In this document: piece by piece, positions 35,649 to 45,186 of the stretch | Numbering within the stretch: the first letter of the stretch is position 1 | How the letters are laid out: each line of letters opens with the position of its first letter | NCBI GenBank assembly: GCA_035629075.1 | Contig: DASPIK010000104.1 | Span: forward strand, 1-64,000 | Length of the DNA: 64,000 bases | DNA from: JAEZPW01 sp035629075 | GTDB taxonomy: Bacteria; Acidobacteriota; Terriglobia; Terriglobales; Acidobacteriaceae | Reading direction: 5' to 3' | The notes under the pieces: generated by a model | The model's input: only the letters and a program-made list of their open reading frames with translations | What the model was told of the DNA's origin: nothing | Database searches by the model: none | Made by a program: the position numbers and the translations under genes

Positions 35649-36995
35649 CTACTTAGGCCCCAGGAACCGTTCCATGAATTTCGTATCGAGGTTTCCCGCC
35701 TGGAAGTCCGAATCGGCAACAATCCGGCGGTGCAGCGGAATGCTCGTGTGAATGCCTTCGACGATGAACATCTCGAGAGCGCGCGCCATGCGAGCAATCG
35801 CTTCCTGTCGGTCCTTACCCCGAACAATCAACTTCGCGATTAGCGAATCGTAGTACGGCGGCACAACAGCTTCCGCGTACGAGGCTGTATCCACACGCAC
35901 GCCCGTACCGCCCGGCGGATTCCACACCGTTATCTTCCCCGCCGAAGGCGTGAACTTCTCTGGGTGCTCCGCGTTGATGCGGCACTCGATGGCGTGCCCT
36001 CTGTGCACCACAGGTCCACGCAAGACGTCGCACATCTTTTCTCCGGCGGCGAGTAATATCTGGCTCTTCACCAGATCCACATCGGTCACCATCTCTGTTA
36101 CAGGATGCTCGACCTGTATGCGCGTGTTCATCTCGATGAAATACAGTACGCCGTCCTCGTCCATGAGGAACTCAATCGTGCCGGCATTCACGTACCCAAT
36201 CGACGAGAGCGTACTCTGGAGAGTGGCGCCAATCGAGGCACGCAGTTCCGGCGTTACTCGCGGCGAGGGCGACTCTTCGAGGAGCTTCTGGTGGCGCCGC
36301 TGAATCGAGCACTCGCGCTCACCTAAGCTGACGACGGTGCCGTGCTGATCCCCGAGCACCTGGAATTCGATGTGCCGGGGCCTTTCGATGAACTTCTCCA
36401 TGTAAAGATCGCCGTTCCCAAACGCCGCCGCTGCTTCCGAATGTGCCTGGTGGTATAAATTCGGCAGTTCCTGCTCGTTCCGGATCACGCGCATGCCGCG
36501 TCCACCGCCCCCTGCGGATGCCTTCACAATTACCGGAAAACCGACCTGCTTCGCCCATTCCATTGCCTCCTGAGCGGAAGCCACAATGCCCTCAGAACCC
36601 GGCAGGATCGGCACGCCATGTTTCTTCATCGTGGCGCGAGCTTTTTCCTTTTCGCCCATCAAGCGTGTGATTTCTGGTGGAGGGCCGATGAACTTGATGC
36701 CGCAAGTCTCGCACACTTCGGCGAAGTTGGCGTTCTCACTGAGGAGCCCGTATCCGGGATGAATTGCGTCTACGTTCGCAATCTCTGCCGCACTGATAAC
36801 AGCAGGTATATTTAAATAGCTCTCTGACAATCTAGGCGGGCCAATGCAGATTGCCTCGTCCGCGAAACGCACATGCAATGAATTGCGGTCCGCCTCACTG
36901 TAAATGGCGACAGCCTTGATCCCAAGTTCTTTGCAGGCGCAGATCACGCGAAGCGCGATTTCGCCTCGATTGGCGATAAGTATTTTCTTGAACAT
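35649..36995 (-). CDS. accC: Acetyl-CoA carboxylase biotin carboxylase subunit
   Basis: This 448-residue ATP-grasp enzyme carboxylates the biotin on AccB, the first half of the acetyl-CoA carboxylase reaction. Visible marks are the N-terminal KILIANRGEIALRVI, the glycine-rich ATP loop KASAGGGGRGMR (~159-170), REC-type residues in SLGERECSIQRRHQK, and the active-site EMNTRIQVEHPVTE (~288-301). Length is typical. It follows accB by about 75 bases and is likely in the same transcript as accB and the Xaa-Pro peptidase. Confidence 0.97.
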   Translation of the reverse strand: MFKKILIANRGEIALRVICACKELGIKAVAIYSEADRNSLHVRFADEAICIGPPRLSESYLNIPAVISAAEIANVDAIHPGYGLLSENANFAEVCETCGIKFIGPPPEITRLMGEKEKARATMKKHGVPILPGSEGIVASAQEAMEWAKQVGFPVIVKASAGGGGRGMRVIRNEQELPNLYHQAHSEAAAAFGNGDLYMEKFIERPRHIEFQVLGDQHGTVVSLGERECSIQRRHQKLLEESPSPRVTPELRASIGATLQSTLSSIGYVNAGTIEFLMDEDGVLYFIEMNTRIQVEHPVTEMVTDVDLVKSQILLAAGEKMCDVLRGPVVHRGHAIECRINAEHPEKFTPSAGKITVWNPPGGTGVRVDTASYAEAVVPPYYDSLIAKLIVRGKDRQEAIARMARALEMFIVEGIHTSIPLHRRIVADSDFQAGNLDTKFMERFLGPK

Positions 36996-37070
36996 GAGTG
37001 AGCGTCAGTTGCATTTAGGGCGGCGCCCCACCGCCGCCCACTGACAAACAGAGTCCCCTTCGACAGTTTC

Positions 37071-37595
<525 letters not shown>

Positions 37596-37678
37596 GCCGG
37601 TTTCCCGGCTCCTTCTGGCGCCGACTGCTTCGCCTGAATGATCTAGATCAGCATCTCGCGTTTTAGTTGCGGAAGAAT

Positions 37679-38755
37679 CTACAGAACTACCAACTCCTTG
37701 CTTGCAGGAGTCAATACCTCGCAGCCACCCTCGGTCACAACGACCACGTCCTCTATGCGGACCCCGCCGACGCCAGGCACGTAAACGCCTGGCTCAATCG
37801 TTATGACTGTGCCGGCTTCGAGCACATCTGCGACTCCCCGAGCCACACGTGGTAACTCGTGAATCTCCAACCCCAGTCCGTGTCCAGTTGAATGTGTGAA
37901 GTACTTCCCCAACCCCGCGCGTGCCAGCACTTTTCGTGCGGCAGCATCGACACGACCCACGTCCACCCCGGCCCGGACCGCATCGATTCCTGCTTGTTGC
38001 GCCTCGCGTACCGCCTCGTACATCTGCCGCTGTTGCCGTGGCATCCGCCCCACATGGACGGTACGCGTCATATCGGAACAATAACCGGCGAGTATAACAC
38101 CGAAGTCCATGACGACGAACCCGTTACGCGGGACTGCCGCATCCGACGCCCGGCCGTGCGGTAAAGCCGAGCGCGGCCCCGACGCCACTATCGTATCGAA
38201 CGACATTCCAGCCGCGCCAGCCTGTCTTGCGGCGTACTCGATCTCCGCCGCAACGCGCGTTTCAGCAATTCCCGGCTTCAGAACTTTCAGAGCAGCGTCA
38301 AGCAAGCTGGCACCAAGTACAACCGCCGCGCGAATTCGCTCGACCTCTCCAGGTTCCTTGATAATGCGAAAGCGCTCGACTAAGCCGCGCGTTTCACGAA
38401 GACGTGCTTTCGGTGGCAACAACTTTTTAAGCGCAGAACTCAAGCTGAGAGTCAGGTGTTCGGCCTCGACTCCAACCACCTTCGGCCGTGATTTCTCCAA
38501 CCACTTGGCTGCAGCGGTAAGTGCCGGCCCTTTCGCTATAACTACCTTCGCTCCCCGAGTCTCTTCACGTGCTTGTGCCGTATAACGTCCATCGGTAAAG
38601 AGGGCGATTCGTCTGCCTGCAATCGCCAGCACCGCGGCGCTTCCAGTAAACCCACACAGGTAGCAAACGTTAGGCAGGTGGGTGACCAGCAGTGCATCCA
38701 CCTTTTCTCGCCGCATTAACTCCAGTGTCTTCTGCTGTCGCCCCAAATAGTCCAT
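37679..38755 (-). CDS. Xaa-Pro aminopeptidase, M24 family
   Basis: This 358-residue metallopeptidase has a creatinase-like N-terminal domain (~1-125) and the pita-bread catalytic domain. The two-metal ligands are visible in order: Asp in VVMDFG, Asp in SDMTRT, His in GHGLGLEIHE, Glu in ITIEPGVY and Glu in VRIEDVV. It should release N-terminal residues before proline in cytoplasmic peptides. The ATG at 38755 has AGGAG six bases upstream and is preferred over the ATG at 38839. It precedes accB and accC, a frequent arrangement in bacteria. Confidence 0.92.
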   Translation of the reverse strand: MDYLGRQQKTLELMRREKVDALLVTHLPNVCYLCGFTGSAAVLAIAGRRIALFTDGRYTAQAREETRGAKVVIAKGPALTAAAKWLEKSRPKVVGVEAEHLTLSLSSALKKLLPPKARLRETRGLVERFRIIKEPGEVERIRAAVVLGASLLDAALKVLKPGIAETRVAAEIEYAARQAGAAGMSFDTIVASGPRSALPHGRASDAAVPRNGFVVMDFGVILAGYCSDMTRTVHVGRMPRQQRQMYEAVREAQQAGIDAVRAGVDVGRVDAAARKVLARAGLGKYFTHSTGHGLGLEIHELPRVARGVADVLEAGTVITIEPGVYVPGVGGVRIEDVVVVTEGGCEVLTPASKELVVL

Positions 38756-38807
38756 TTCCGCTCCTGCAACACTAGAGTTTGTTTCATAAAACAAGATTTC
38801 CAGATAC

Positions 38808-38836
38808 AAAAAAGGCCTCCGGCGTCCGGAGGCCTT
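38808..38836 (-). terminator. Rho-independent terminator of the pil operon
   Basis: AAGGCCTCCGG (38812-38822) and CCGGAGGCCTT (38826-38836) form an 11-bp perfect stem with a 3-base loop and a T-run on the minus strand, 17 bases after the pilQ stop. Confidence 0.9.
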
Positions 38837-38852
38837 CAACCATATTACGCGT

Positions 38853-41393
38853 CTAGGTCTGAACGATCTTCGGTGTGATGATGAAAATCAGTTCCTGCGT
38901 GGAGTTTTCTACCGCTCGGCGCTTGAACAAATTTCCAAGAACCGGGATGTTTCCAAGCAACGGGACTTGCGTAACGTTGACCGAGTTCTGTGTCTGAATG
39001 ACGCCACCGATCATCACGGTTCCGCCGTTCGTCACCAGTACCTGTGTTGTGGCCTGCTGAGTCAGGAACACCGGGTTGCCCAATATCTCGCGGCTGAAGT
39101 CAGGCGTGGTGTTCTCGATGTCAACGTTCAGGAAAATTGTGTTCTCGACCGTAATCTGCGGAGTAACGGTCAAACGCAGCACAGCTTCGATATAGGTTAC
39201 GCTGGACGGTCCGCCCAACTGACCCTGTGTAACCACCGGAATCCGGAAGCCCTGCTTGACCAGCGCCTGGATGTTGTTCTGCGTCACCACGCGCGGCCGT
39301 GAAAGGATCTTCAGCAATCCGCGAGACTCCGCCATCGAAAGCAGGAAGTCAACGCGATAGTTGTTCGTTGCATTCAGGAACGAAAGTCCGCTAGTCGCGT
39401 CCGGGTTCGCAAGATTCGAGAACAGCGGTATCTGGCGTTCCTTATTCAGGAAATACATGGGATTAGTCGGGACATTGTCGATCAGTGGGCTGTCGCCTGC
39501 AGTGCGAATGCCGCCGATCGCGCTCGGTCCGTTGCCCCAGCCGAAGCCAAGCTGCGTGCCGATGTCGCGCGCGAAGGTGCGAGTCGCCGCGACTACACGA
39601 GCATCGATCTCGACTTCCTGGGTCTTGCGATCCAATTGCATCAGCAGGCGATCGATTTCTGGAATGACATTGGGAATATCCTGAATCACCAGTGCATTCG
39701 TGCGTTCGTCGGCAATGATGTCACCACGGCTCGACAGCAGCTTTTTCACTGTCGGCATTACGTCCTTCGCATGTGCATAGCTCAGGAAACGTGTAACGTT
39801 GACCTTGTCGACAGCGAGTGCCTGCGCTTCAGCCTGCAGACGGCGTGCCTGGGCTTCCTTTCGCAGGTTATCGATGGTAGCGATTCGAAGAACATTGCCC
39901 TCGAGTTGGCGATCCAGACTGTTGTTCTTGAGTACGATATCTAACGCCTGATCCCACGGCACGTCGTCGAGTACCAGAGTGAGCGTGCCACTTACGCTCG
40001 GGTCAAGCACGATGTTCAGTCCGCTGATTTCGTGAATCAGTCTGAAGAAATCCTTCAGGTCCACGTCTTTCAGGTTCACCGAGATGGGCTCACCGGTATA
40101 ACGCGGCTTCTGAACAACCTCTTCATTGACTCCCTGCCGTTGTTCCGCTGCAAAATTGACGGCGCGCTGAGGCGCACCGGACGTTGCAGGCGCCGGTTGC
40201 TGTGCCGCCGACTGCGGCGCAACAGCGTTAGCGGCCATCATCTGCGGTGCCTGATTACTTTCAGCTTTCGCCTCGTATTTCGGTTCGACAAACACAACCG
40301 GCTGCGCTTGTGCGGAACGTTCGGAGTCCCCCTTGGCGATCGGTGAGTTCGCACTTGCGATCAATGCCTTCGATGGGTCCGACTGTGCAGGTGCGGAAGA
40401 CGCCGGTTTTGCGCTCGGCGCAACTGGAGCTGCCGAATTCAGGGCAGCTTGCTTTGTCGGCTCCGGCTTCGGCATGGCTGGTGTCGAGGCTGCCTGTACT
40501 GGAGTTGTACTTCCAGTGGCCGGAACAACGGCGGGCACCGACTTTCGTTTCGCCATGACTCCCGGTGCATACAACTTCAGCACCAGTTTGGCACCGCTTT
40601 CCTTTATCTCGTAGTCCTGAGCCGACACCAAATCTACAACGACGCGCGTCACCGGAGGCGTGGCCTGGAACTGCGCGATACGCACGTTGCGAATATCACC
40701 TGAATTCACCTGAATCGGCCTCGGACGCCCCGCAGGAACGGCGTTCGGGATATCAAGCACGATGCGGCTAGGGCTGGTCAGCGTCATAGCGGTCGCTGTA
40801 ATCGGCCCCGTCGCAGTAATCTCGACTTCCATGCCCTCGATCCCGCGCATGACCGACAACTCGCGCACCTTGGTCAATCCAAGTGCCTGCGCCGTGGGCT
40901 GGACAGGCTTCGGCGTTGCCGGCTTCTTCTCAGCGATGGCATCACCAGGCGTCGCGACCGGCTTCGTTTCCTCTGCAACAGTCGTGGGCGCGGCAGTCCC
41001 AGGTGCCGGCGTGACAGTAATGATCACGCCACCGCCTGTCTCCGTCACCTTTGCATCAGCACCAGGCGTGAGTCGAAGCTCGAGCCTTGCAATGTCAGTC
41101 CCGCCCATTCCTTTGTAGCCGACGACGCGATAGGACTTGACGCCGGGAACTTGGAAACTGCGCTCGCGATTGTGAAGCTTGCCCGCGGACACACCCGTCA
41201 GGTCCACCAGCAGAAGGCCCTCACTCGCCTTGTATTCCTTGTGGCCGAAAGTGCCCGTCGCGCGCATGGTGACGTTGGTGCTGTTGCCCTGTGCGACCAC
41301 GCTGACGTTCGTCAATTGCGAACCGGCCGCCGCAGCCATCGTGCTGCACAGCAGGACCGCTATCACCAAACCGAGCAGTTGCTTCAGCTTCAT
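38853..41393 (-). CDS. pilQ: Type IV pilus secretin PilQ
   Basis: PilQ forms the outer-membrane ring through which the pilus passes. The 846-residue protein has a signal peptide, two AMIN domains (~27-135 and ~175-285), a long Ala/Pro/Gln-rich linker (~290-425), a secretin/TonB short N-terminal domain (~440-510; ISGLNIVLDPSVSG), an N1 domain (~535-610) and the secretin barrel (~625-845), with VTPQITVENTIFLNV and a C-terminal QELIFIITPKIV. It is the last gene of the pilM-Q operon and has a strong terminator. Confidence 0.96.
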   Translation of the reverse strand: MKLKQLLGLVIAVLLCSTMAAAAGSQLTNVSVVAQGNSTNVTMRATGTFGHKEYKASEGLLLVDLTGVSAGKLHNRERSFQVPGVKSYRVVGYKGMGGTDIARLELRLTPGADAKVTETGGGVIITVTPAPGTAAPTTVAEETKPVATPGDAIAEKKPATPKPVQPTAQALGLTKVRELSVMRGIEGMEVEITATGPITATAMTLTSPSRIVLDIPNAVPAGRPRPIQVNSGDIRNVRIAQFQATPPVTRVVVDLVSAQDYEIKESGAKLVLKLYAPGVMAKRKSVPAVVPATGSTTPVQAASTPAMPKPEPTKQAALNSAAPVAPSAKPASSAPAQSDPSKALIASANSPIAKGDSERSAQAQPVVFVEPKYEAKAESNQAPQMMAANAVAPQSAAQQPAPATSGAPQRAVNFAAEQRQGVNEEVVQKPRYTGEPISVNLKDVDLKDFFRLIHEISGLNIVLDPSVSGTLTLVLDDVPWDQALDIVLKNNSLDRQLEGNVLRIATIDNLRKEAQARRLQAEAQALAVDKVNVTRFLSYAHAKDVMPTVKKLLSSRGDIIADERTNALVIQDIPNVIPEIDRLLMQLDRKTQEVEIDARVVAATRTFARDIGTQLGFGWGNGPSAIGGIRTAGDSPLIDNVPTNPMYFLNKERQIPLFSNLANPDATSGLSFLNATNNYRVDFLLSMAESRGLLKILSRPRVVTQNNIQALVKQGFRIPVVTQGQLGGPSSVTYIEAVLRLTVTPQITVENTIFLNVDIENTTPDFSREILGNPVFLTQQATTQVLVTNGGTVMIGGVIQTQNSVNVTQVPLLGNIPVLGNLFKRRAVENSTQELIFIITPKIVQT

Positions 41394-41507
41394 TTCCCCA
41401 TCTCCTCACGCATGACCCGCGATGCGTGTGCGGCTAATCTTTTCTACGCCGCTTAATCACTGCTGAAACTACCTACAGCCAGCTCGCGAACGGCTGGCGT
41501 TTGACCC

Positions 41508-42107
41508 TTAGACAGCGGGCTTAACTATTCGCTTTACGATATCCCGCGAGCTCTGCCGTCCCACTCTGTCCACGACTGTTTCACGAAACACCACGTGATC
41601 TGCCGCGATCCTTACCAACCTTCCGTTGAATACCGGGTCGTTCTCGCGCAGAAAGTACGTCTTGCGTTGCGCGTTCTCGACTACGGCGATAGTGCCGGCC
41701 GCTGAACGCACGATGCCCTTGAGTTCAACCTGACCGATGACCAGACACTTCTTGCCCGCTGCGCAAACCCGGCCTTCAACCGATTCGGTCCGAATGATGC
41801 TTACGAACGGGTCGCGCTTGCCTCGCATTACTCGCGTCGTCTTTCCGCTTCCGCGCGTTTCCTGGCTGTCCGCTGGACTGACCGGTTGCGGCGCGGGCGT
41901 GACTGCGCGGGAGGGGATGTTTGCAGTACTCGCCGTTGTGGCGCCCGTGGCCTGCCGAATCGCAGCGTTTCGCTGCTGCTCCAACGGCGAAGTAGCTGAG
42001 TTAAGGCTGTTGCGCACGTTGTTGATCGTCGTCACGGCGCTCTGCTGAGCAAACGCCGTCGCCGAAAACAAGACCAGAACTGAAATCGCTGTCCTGACCA
42101 TAATCAC
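41508..42107 (-). CDS. pilP: Type IV pilus assembly protein PilP-like
   Basis: This 199-residue exported protein has a signal peptide (cleavage near TAFAQQ), a disordered Ser/Thr/Pro-rich region, and a C-terminal beta domain (residues ~95-199) with KRDPFVSI and LKGIVRSAAGTIAVVEN, as in PilP. PilP links the PilN/PilO inner-membrane pair to PilQ. The call relies partly on its place between pilO and pilQ. Cys114 and Cys120 (VCAAGKKC) may form a disulphide. The GTG at 42107 overlaps the pilO stop (GTGA); ATG 42101 is an alternative. Confidence 0.82.
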   Translation of the reverse strand: MIMVRTAISVLVLFSATAFAQQSAVTTINNVRNSLNSATSPLEQQRNAAIRQATGATTASTANIPSRAVTPAPQPVSPADSQETRGSGKTTRVMRGKRDPFVSIIRTESVEGRVCAAGKKCLVIGQVELKGIVRSAAGTIAVVENAQRKTYFLRENDPVFNGRLVRIAADHVVFRETVVDRVGRQSSRDIVKRIVKPAV

Positions 42108-42730
42108 TTTTTCCTAGCCGGGCCGGTTGGCTTTGCCGGCTGATTCGTTTCGTGGCTGAAGAAGGTCGTTGCCATGCATGTCGAAATAACGCTTTCGCGC
42201 GGCCCGTAGTGGTACGTTTTCTTGCCCTTCACGTCGCCGCCCTTGACGGCCCCGACCTGCAAATTCGAAATGTTGATGATTCGCTCGAGCTTGGACACGC
42301 GATCGAAAAAGTTCAGCATCGCGTAATAGGGGCCATCCAGTTCCATGTCGAACGGCACCTCTGTGTAGAACTCGCGAGTTGTCGTCGGCTTCGCTTCATA
42401 TCTGCGAACCTCGATGCCGGCCCTTCGAGCTTCGTTCTGCATCGCGTGCATGAACTGGTCCGCCTCTTTCTCATCGGGCACGATCTTCTGCAGATTCTCG
42501 AGTTGCAGTTTCAAAGCATCAACGGTCCGGTTCAACTCGGGCAACTTCTGTTCATAAGGCCGCAACGTGTTGTTTTCCGCGATCTTGGCCTGCAACTTCA
42601 CTTCGTTCGCACGGTTCTCGTCGCTCATGCTCTTGTAAACAACGAAGTAGAGCGCGACGCTCGCAACCAGCCCCAGCACCGCGACGATTCCAAGTTGCGC
42701 CTTCCGCGGCATTTCTGTGAACTTCGCCAT
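42104..42730 (-). CDS. pilO: Type IV pilus inner-membrane protein PilO
   Basis: This 208-residue bitopic protein has a short cytoplasmic N-terminus and one membrane helix (residues ~12-31), then a periplasmic coiled coil (~35-80) and a ferredoxin-like domain with YEAKPTTTREFYTEVPFDMEL in part and LNFFDRVSKLERI. With PilN it forms the alignment complex. The C-terminus ends in a basic KPTGPARKK. It is separated from pilN by 51 bases. Confidence 0.9.
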   Translation of the reverse strand: MAKFTEMPRKAQLGIVAVLGLVASVALYFVVYKSMSDENRANEVKLQAKIAENNTLRPYEQKLPELNRTVDALKLQLENLQKIVPDEKEADQFMHAMQNEARRAGIEVRRYEAKPTTTREFYTEVPFDMELDGPYYAMLNFFDRVSKLERIINISNLQVGAVKGGDVKGKKTYHYGPRESVISTCMATTFFSHETNQPAKPTGPARKK

Positions 42731-42781
42731 GTCTTTACCCGTGTTGCGCAGCCTCTTACAGACTGCGCCATCAACGCGACG

Positions 42782-43366
42782 TTAAGACTTCTGCGCCGGC
42801 TGTTTCTCGCAAATGATCGTGAACAGGAACGCCTGCATGTCCTTCACGCTATCGTCCTGAAACGTCTCCTTGATTTCGACGGTCTTGAAGTAGCCCGTTC
42901 TCTGGAGATTTCGAATGAGGTCGGCTACGCCGTGAACGCTCAACGCTACGCCTTTAAGCGTGATCGCCTTGCCGTCGTCGTTCATCGTGTTCAACCAGAC
43001 CTCGTCCGTGCTGTTGATCGTATTGGAGATAGTGTTCAACAGGCTGACCGGACCGAACTGGTTCGTTCGAAGCTGATCGATTACATCTACCCGGCGCTTG
43101 TAGTTGTTCTTAATCTTCTCGCGTTCCAGGTAAACTGCCTTGACTTGCGAGAGGCGCAGGTTCTCATTCTCGGCCGCACTCAACCGGTTCTGGAGGCTGT
43201 CGGCATCGTGCTGCAACTTCCAGTAATAAGCCCCGTTGCCTCCCAATGCGATGAGCACGATCAGGAGTGAACCAAGCAGGACACCGGTAGCGGATTCACC
43301 GCCGCTGATTGCCGCTCGTTTGCCCTTCTTCTGTTTTGTGGCACCCAGCAGATTGATCCGAATCAT
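42782..43366 (-). CDS. pilN: Type IV pilus inner-membrane protein PilN
   Basis: This 194-residue protein starts with the conserved MIRINLLG motif, which binds the groove of PilM. A membrane helix (~27-47), a coiled coil (~50-85) and a periplasmic domain follow. Its ATG at 43366 overlaps the pilM stop (ATGA), matching the tight stoichiometric coupling expected of PilM-PilN. Length and layout are typical. Confidence 0.93.
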   Translation of the reverse strand: MIRINLLGATKQKKGKRAAISGGESATGVLLGSLLIVLIALGGNGAYYWKLQHDADSLQNRLSAAENENLRLSQVKAVYLEREKIKNNYKRRVDVIDQLRTNQFGPVSLLNTISNTINSTDEVWLNTMNDDGKAITLKGVALSVHGVADLIRNLQRTGYFKTVEIKETFQDDSVKDMQAFLFTIICEKQPAQKS

Positions 43367-44418
43367 AGGTCTTCAAAACTCCTCAGGGCCAATCCGACCG
43401 CCACTGCAAGCTGGCCCGGGTTCTGCTCGATCAGCGCCGCCGCCGGCGCACTCTGCTCGTACGCAATTTTCTGAAAGGGATTCAGGTACTCGACAGGAAG
43501 CGCAAATTCCTGTCTGAGCGCCTCCATGAGTCCCGGCACCTTGCACGAACCGCCTGCCATATAAATTCGTTCAATGTGCTCACCCGCAGCCGTGGCACGG
43601 AAGAAATCAAACGTCTTCTGGATCTCAAGCACGATGATCTCGGTCACCTGCTGCAGGATTGGCACTTTGGCGTCTTCGCTGACCGTCCCCACCCTGCGCC
43701 CCAGTTTGAACGCCTCCGCATCGTCGAAGCTCAGATCCAGTTCCTTCTGCAAGGAGTCGGTGTACTGATTGCCTCCAACGCTGACGTCGCGCGTAAACAG
43801 CGGCGTGGTCCCCTTCACGATGGCGATGTTCATCACGCTCGCGCCAAGGTTTAGTAGCGCGACTGTCGCATTCGGTGACGGATCGTAGTTGTATTCGTAG
43901 CAGTTCTGGAGCGCGAAGACGTCGATGTCCACCACAGCAGGTGTCTTGCCCGCCATCGACAGTACGTTCGTGTAGTTGAGGATCTTGTCTTTCTTCACCG
44001 CGACCAACAACACGTCCATCTGCCGCCCGCCATCGTCCGACAGCACCTGGTAATCGATGTTCACGTCTCCGATGTCGAACGGTATGTGCTGAGCGGCCTC
44101 AGTCTGGATGCTGTCGGCAAGCTCCTGTTCCGGCATTGCCGGAACCCCGATCCTCTTCACGATCACCGAGTGTCCGCTTACCGACGTCGCGACGGACTTA
44201 GCTTTGATCCCGTTCTCAGTAAAGATCTGTGCGATCGCGCTGGCGACGCTTGGACTATCCATAATCATGGAGTCCACGACTACGTCAGTAGCCAGCGGCT
44301 CCATCGCAAGATGTGCTACCCCGATCTCTCCGCGCGTGCGCTTCAGTTCTACGGCCTTGATAGCGCTCGATCCGATATCGAGTCCGACGATTGTCTTTGT
44401 CCCACCGAGTCCGAACAT
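43363..44418 (-). CDS. pilM: Type IV pilus actin-like ATPase PilM
   Basis: This 351-residue cytoplasmic protein has an actin/FtsA-like fold. The phosphate loops are VGLDIGSSAIKAVEL near the N-terminus and VALLNLGASVMNIAIV mid-protein, with the adenosine loop IYMAGGSCKVPGL near the C-terminus. PilM anchors the PilN-PilO inner-membrane complex to the cytoplasmic motor. It follows the small helix-turn-helix gene by 3 bases. Confidence 0.95.
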   Translation of the reverse strand: MFGLGGTKTIVGLDIGSSAIKAVELKRTRGEIGVAHLAMEPLATDVVVDSMIMDSPSVASAIAQIFTENGIKAKSVATSVSGHSVIVKRIGVPAMPEQELADSIQTEAAQHIPFDIGDVNIDYQVLSDDGGRQMDVLLVAVKKDKILNYTNVLSMAGKTPAVVDIDVFALQNCYEYNYDPSPNATVALLNLGASVMNIAIVKGTTPLFTRDVSVGGNQYTDSLQKELDLSFDDAEAFKLGRRVGTVSEDAKVPILQQVTEIIVLEIQKTFDFFRATAAGEHIERIYMAGGSCKVPGLMEALRQEFALPVEYLNPFQKIAYEQSAPAAALIEQNPGQLAVAVGLALRSFEDL

Positions 44419-44421
44419 GTT

Positions 44422-44649
44422 TTACCGTCCTACGACCGCGCTCTTCGGCTTCTTTTTTCCCCGGCCTTCACCCGCCGTGCTTTGCCGCTCCATCCACTGA
44501 TCCAAAATCGTTTTCTTGAATCGCCACCTGTTTCCAAGCTTGAACGCCGGGATTCGCTCCTCGGAAACGTATTTGTAAAGCGTGTCAGGGCTGACCCCCA
44601 GGTAATCGGAAGCCTGACGGATGTTCATTACTTCCGGTGCTTCGGCCAT
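44422..44649 (-). CDS. Small excisionase/MerR-type helix-turn-helix protein
   Basis: This 75-residue protein is almost all one winged helix-turn-helix of the excisionase (HTH_17) type: MNIRQASDYLGVSPDTLYKY, then RIPAFKLGNRWRFKK, which is the usual wing. A basic tail (GRGKKKPKSAVVGR) follows. It heads the pil operon, 3 bases before pilM, so it may regulate pilus genes. No integrase or phage gene is nearby, which argues against a true excisionase role. Confidence 0.85.
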   Translation of the reverse strand: MAEAPEVMNIRQASDYLGVSPDTLYKYVSEERIPAFKLGNRWRFKKTILDQWMERQSTAGEGRGKKKPKSAVVGR

Positions 44650-45186
44650 ACATTAGCCCTTTCCAGAAAAAAAGTACCTTCCCGTTGGTACATGGCCTTT
44701 CAAGTCCGAGGACTCGCGACCAACGGCGAACATCAGATTTCAGCGCCTATTCTGCTCGCGATACATCGTGTCTCGTGATATTCGCTCCGGCACTGTTACC
44801 TATGGCGCAATACCACGGATACGCGCACGCCTATCCCTGGCAGCAATCACATCTGCACGCCTGGAGGCGTTTGTTGTCTCGGGGGGAAACTTGAAGCGTG
44901 CTGGTTATATCAGGCGGGGGTATGTACGAGTCAAGCAGTTCTTAGGGTTTCACCCGGTTTCTTCGGTGTTTTTGGGGTATGTACTACGGTAACTTGCGGC
45001 CGGTTTAGTACGATTAGCGGCACTTGCGACAGGAAAAACCACAATATGTTGCGGTGTTTACGCTCAATATGCGGCTTCGATATTACTCACCGCTGCGGAA
45101 GTGGAGGAGTGGAATCCCAGTGCGTCAATCGTGTACCCCGGTCGCTGCCTCGGCAAGCAGATCCTGAGCATAGGCGCGTCGGATCT
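44650..45186. other. Regulatory region upstream of the pil operon
   Basis: These 537 bases lie between the helix-turn-helix gene and the six-PAS kinase gene (both minus strand). They hold a candidate extended -10 promoter (listed separately), a small dyad GTACC-N8-GGTAC (44674-44691) close to the gene start, and a directly repeated GGGTATGTAC at 44918-44927 and 44974-44983. I saw no coding frame with support. Confidence 0.45.
44904..44934 (-). promoter_or_regulatory. Candidate promoter of the pil operon
   Basis: On the minus strand TTGACT (44929-44934) is followed after 19 bases by an extended -10, TGATATAAC (TATAAC at 44904-44909). The spacing is long, but the TGn extension can compensate. 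It lies about 255 bases upstream of the first gene. Confidence 0.4.

Noticed and set aside
42152..43270. Long plus-strand open frame (372 codons) opposite pilO and pilN
   Set aside because: It spans two well-supported pil genes on the other strand and has no protein features of its own.
44422..44649. Prophage or integrated element near the pil operon
   Set aside because: The excisionase-type protein is the only hint; no integrase, attachment repeats or phage genes are present.
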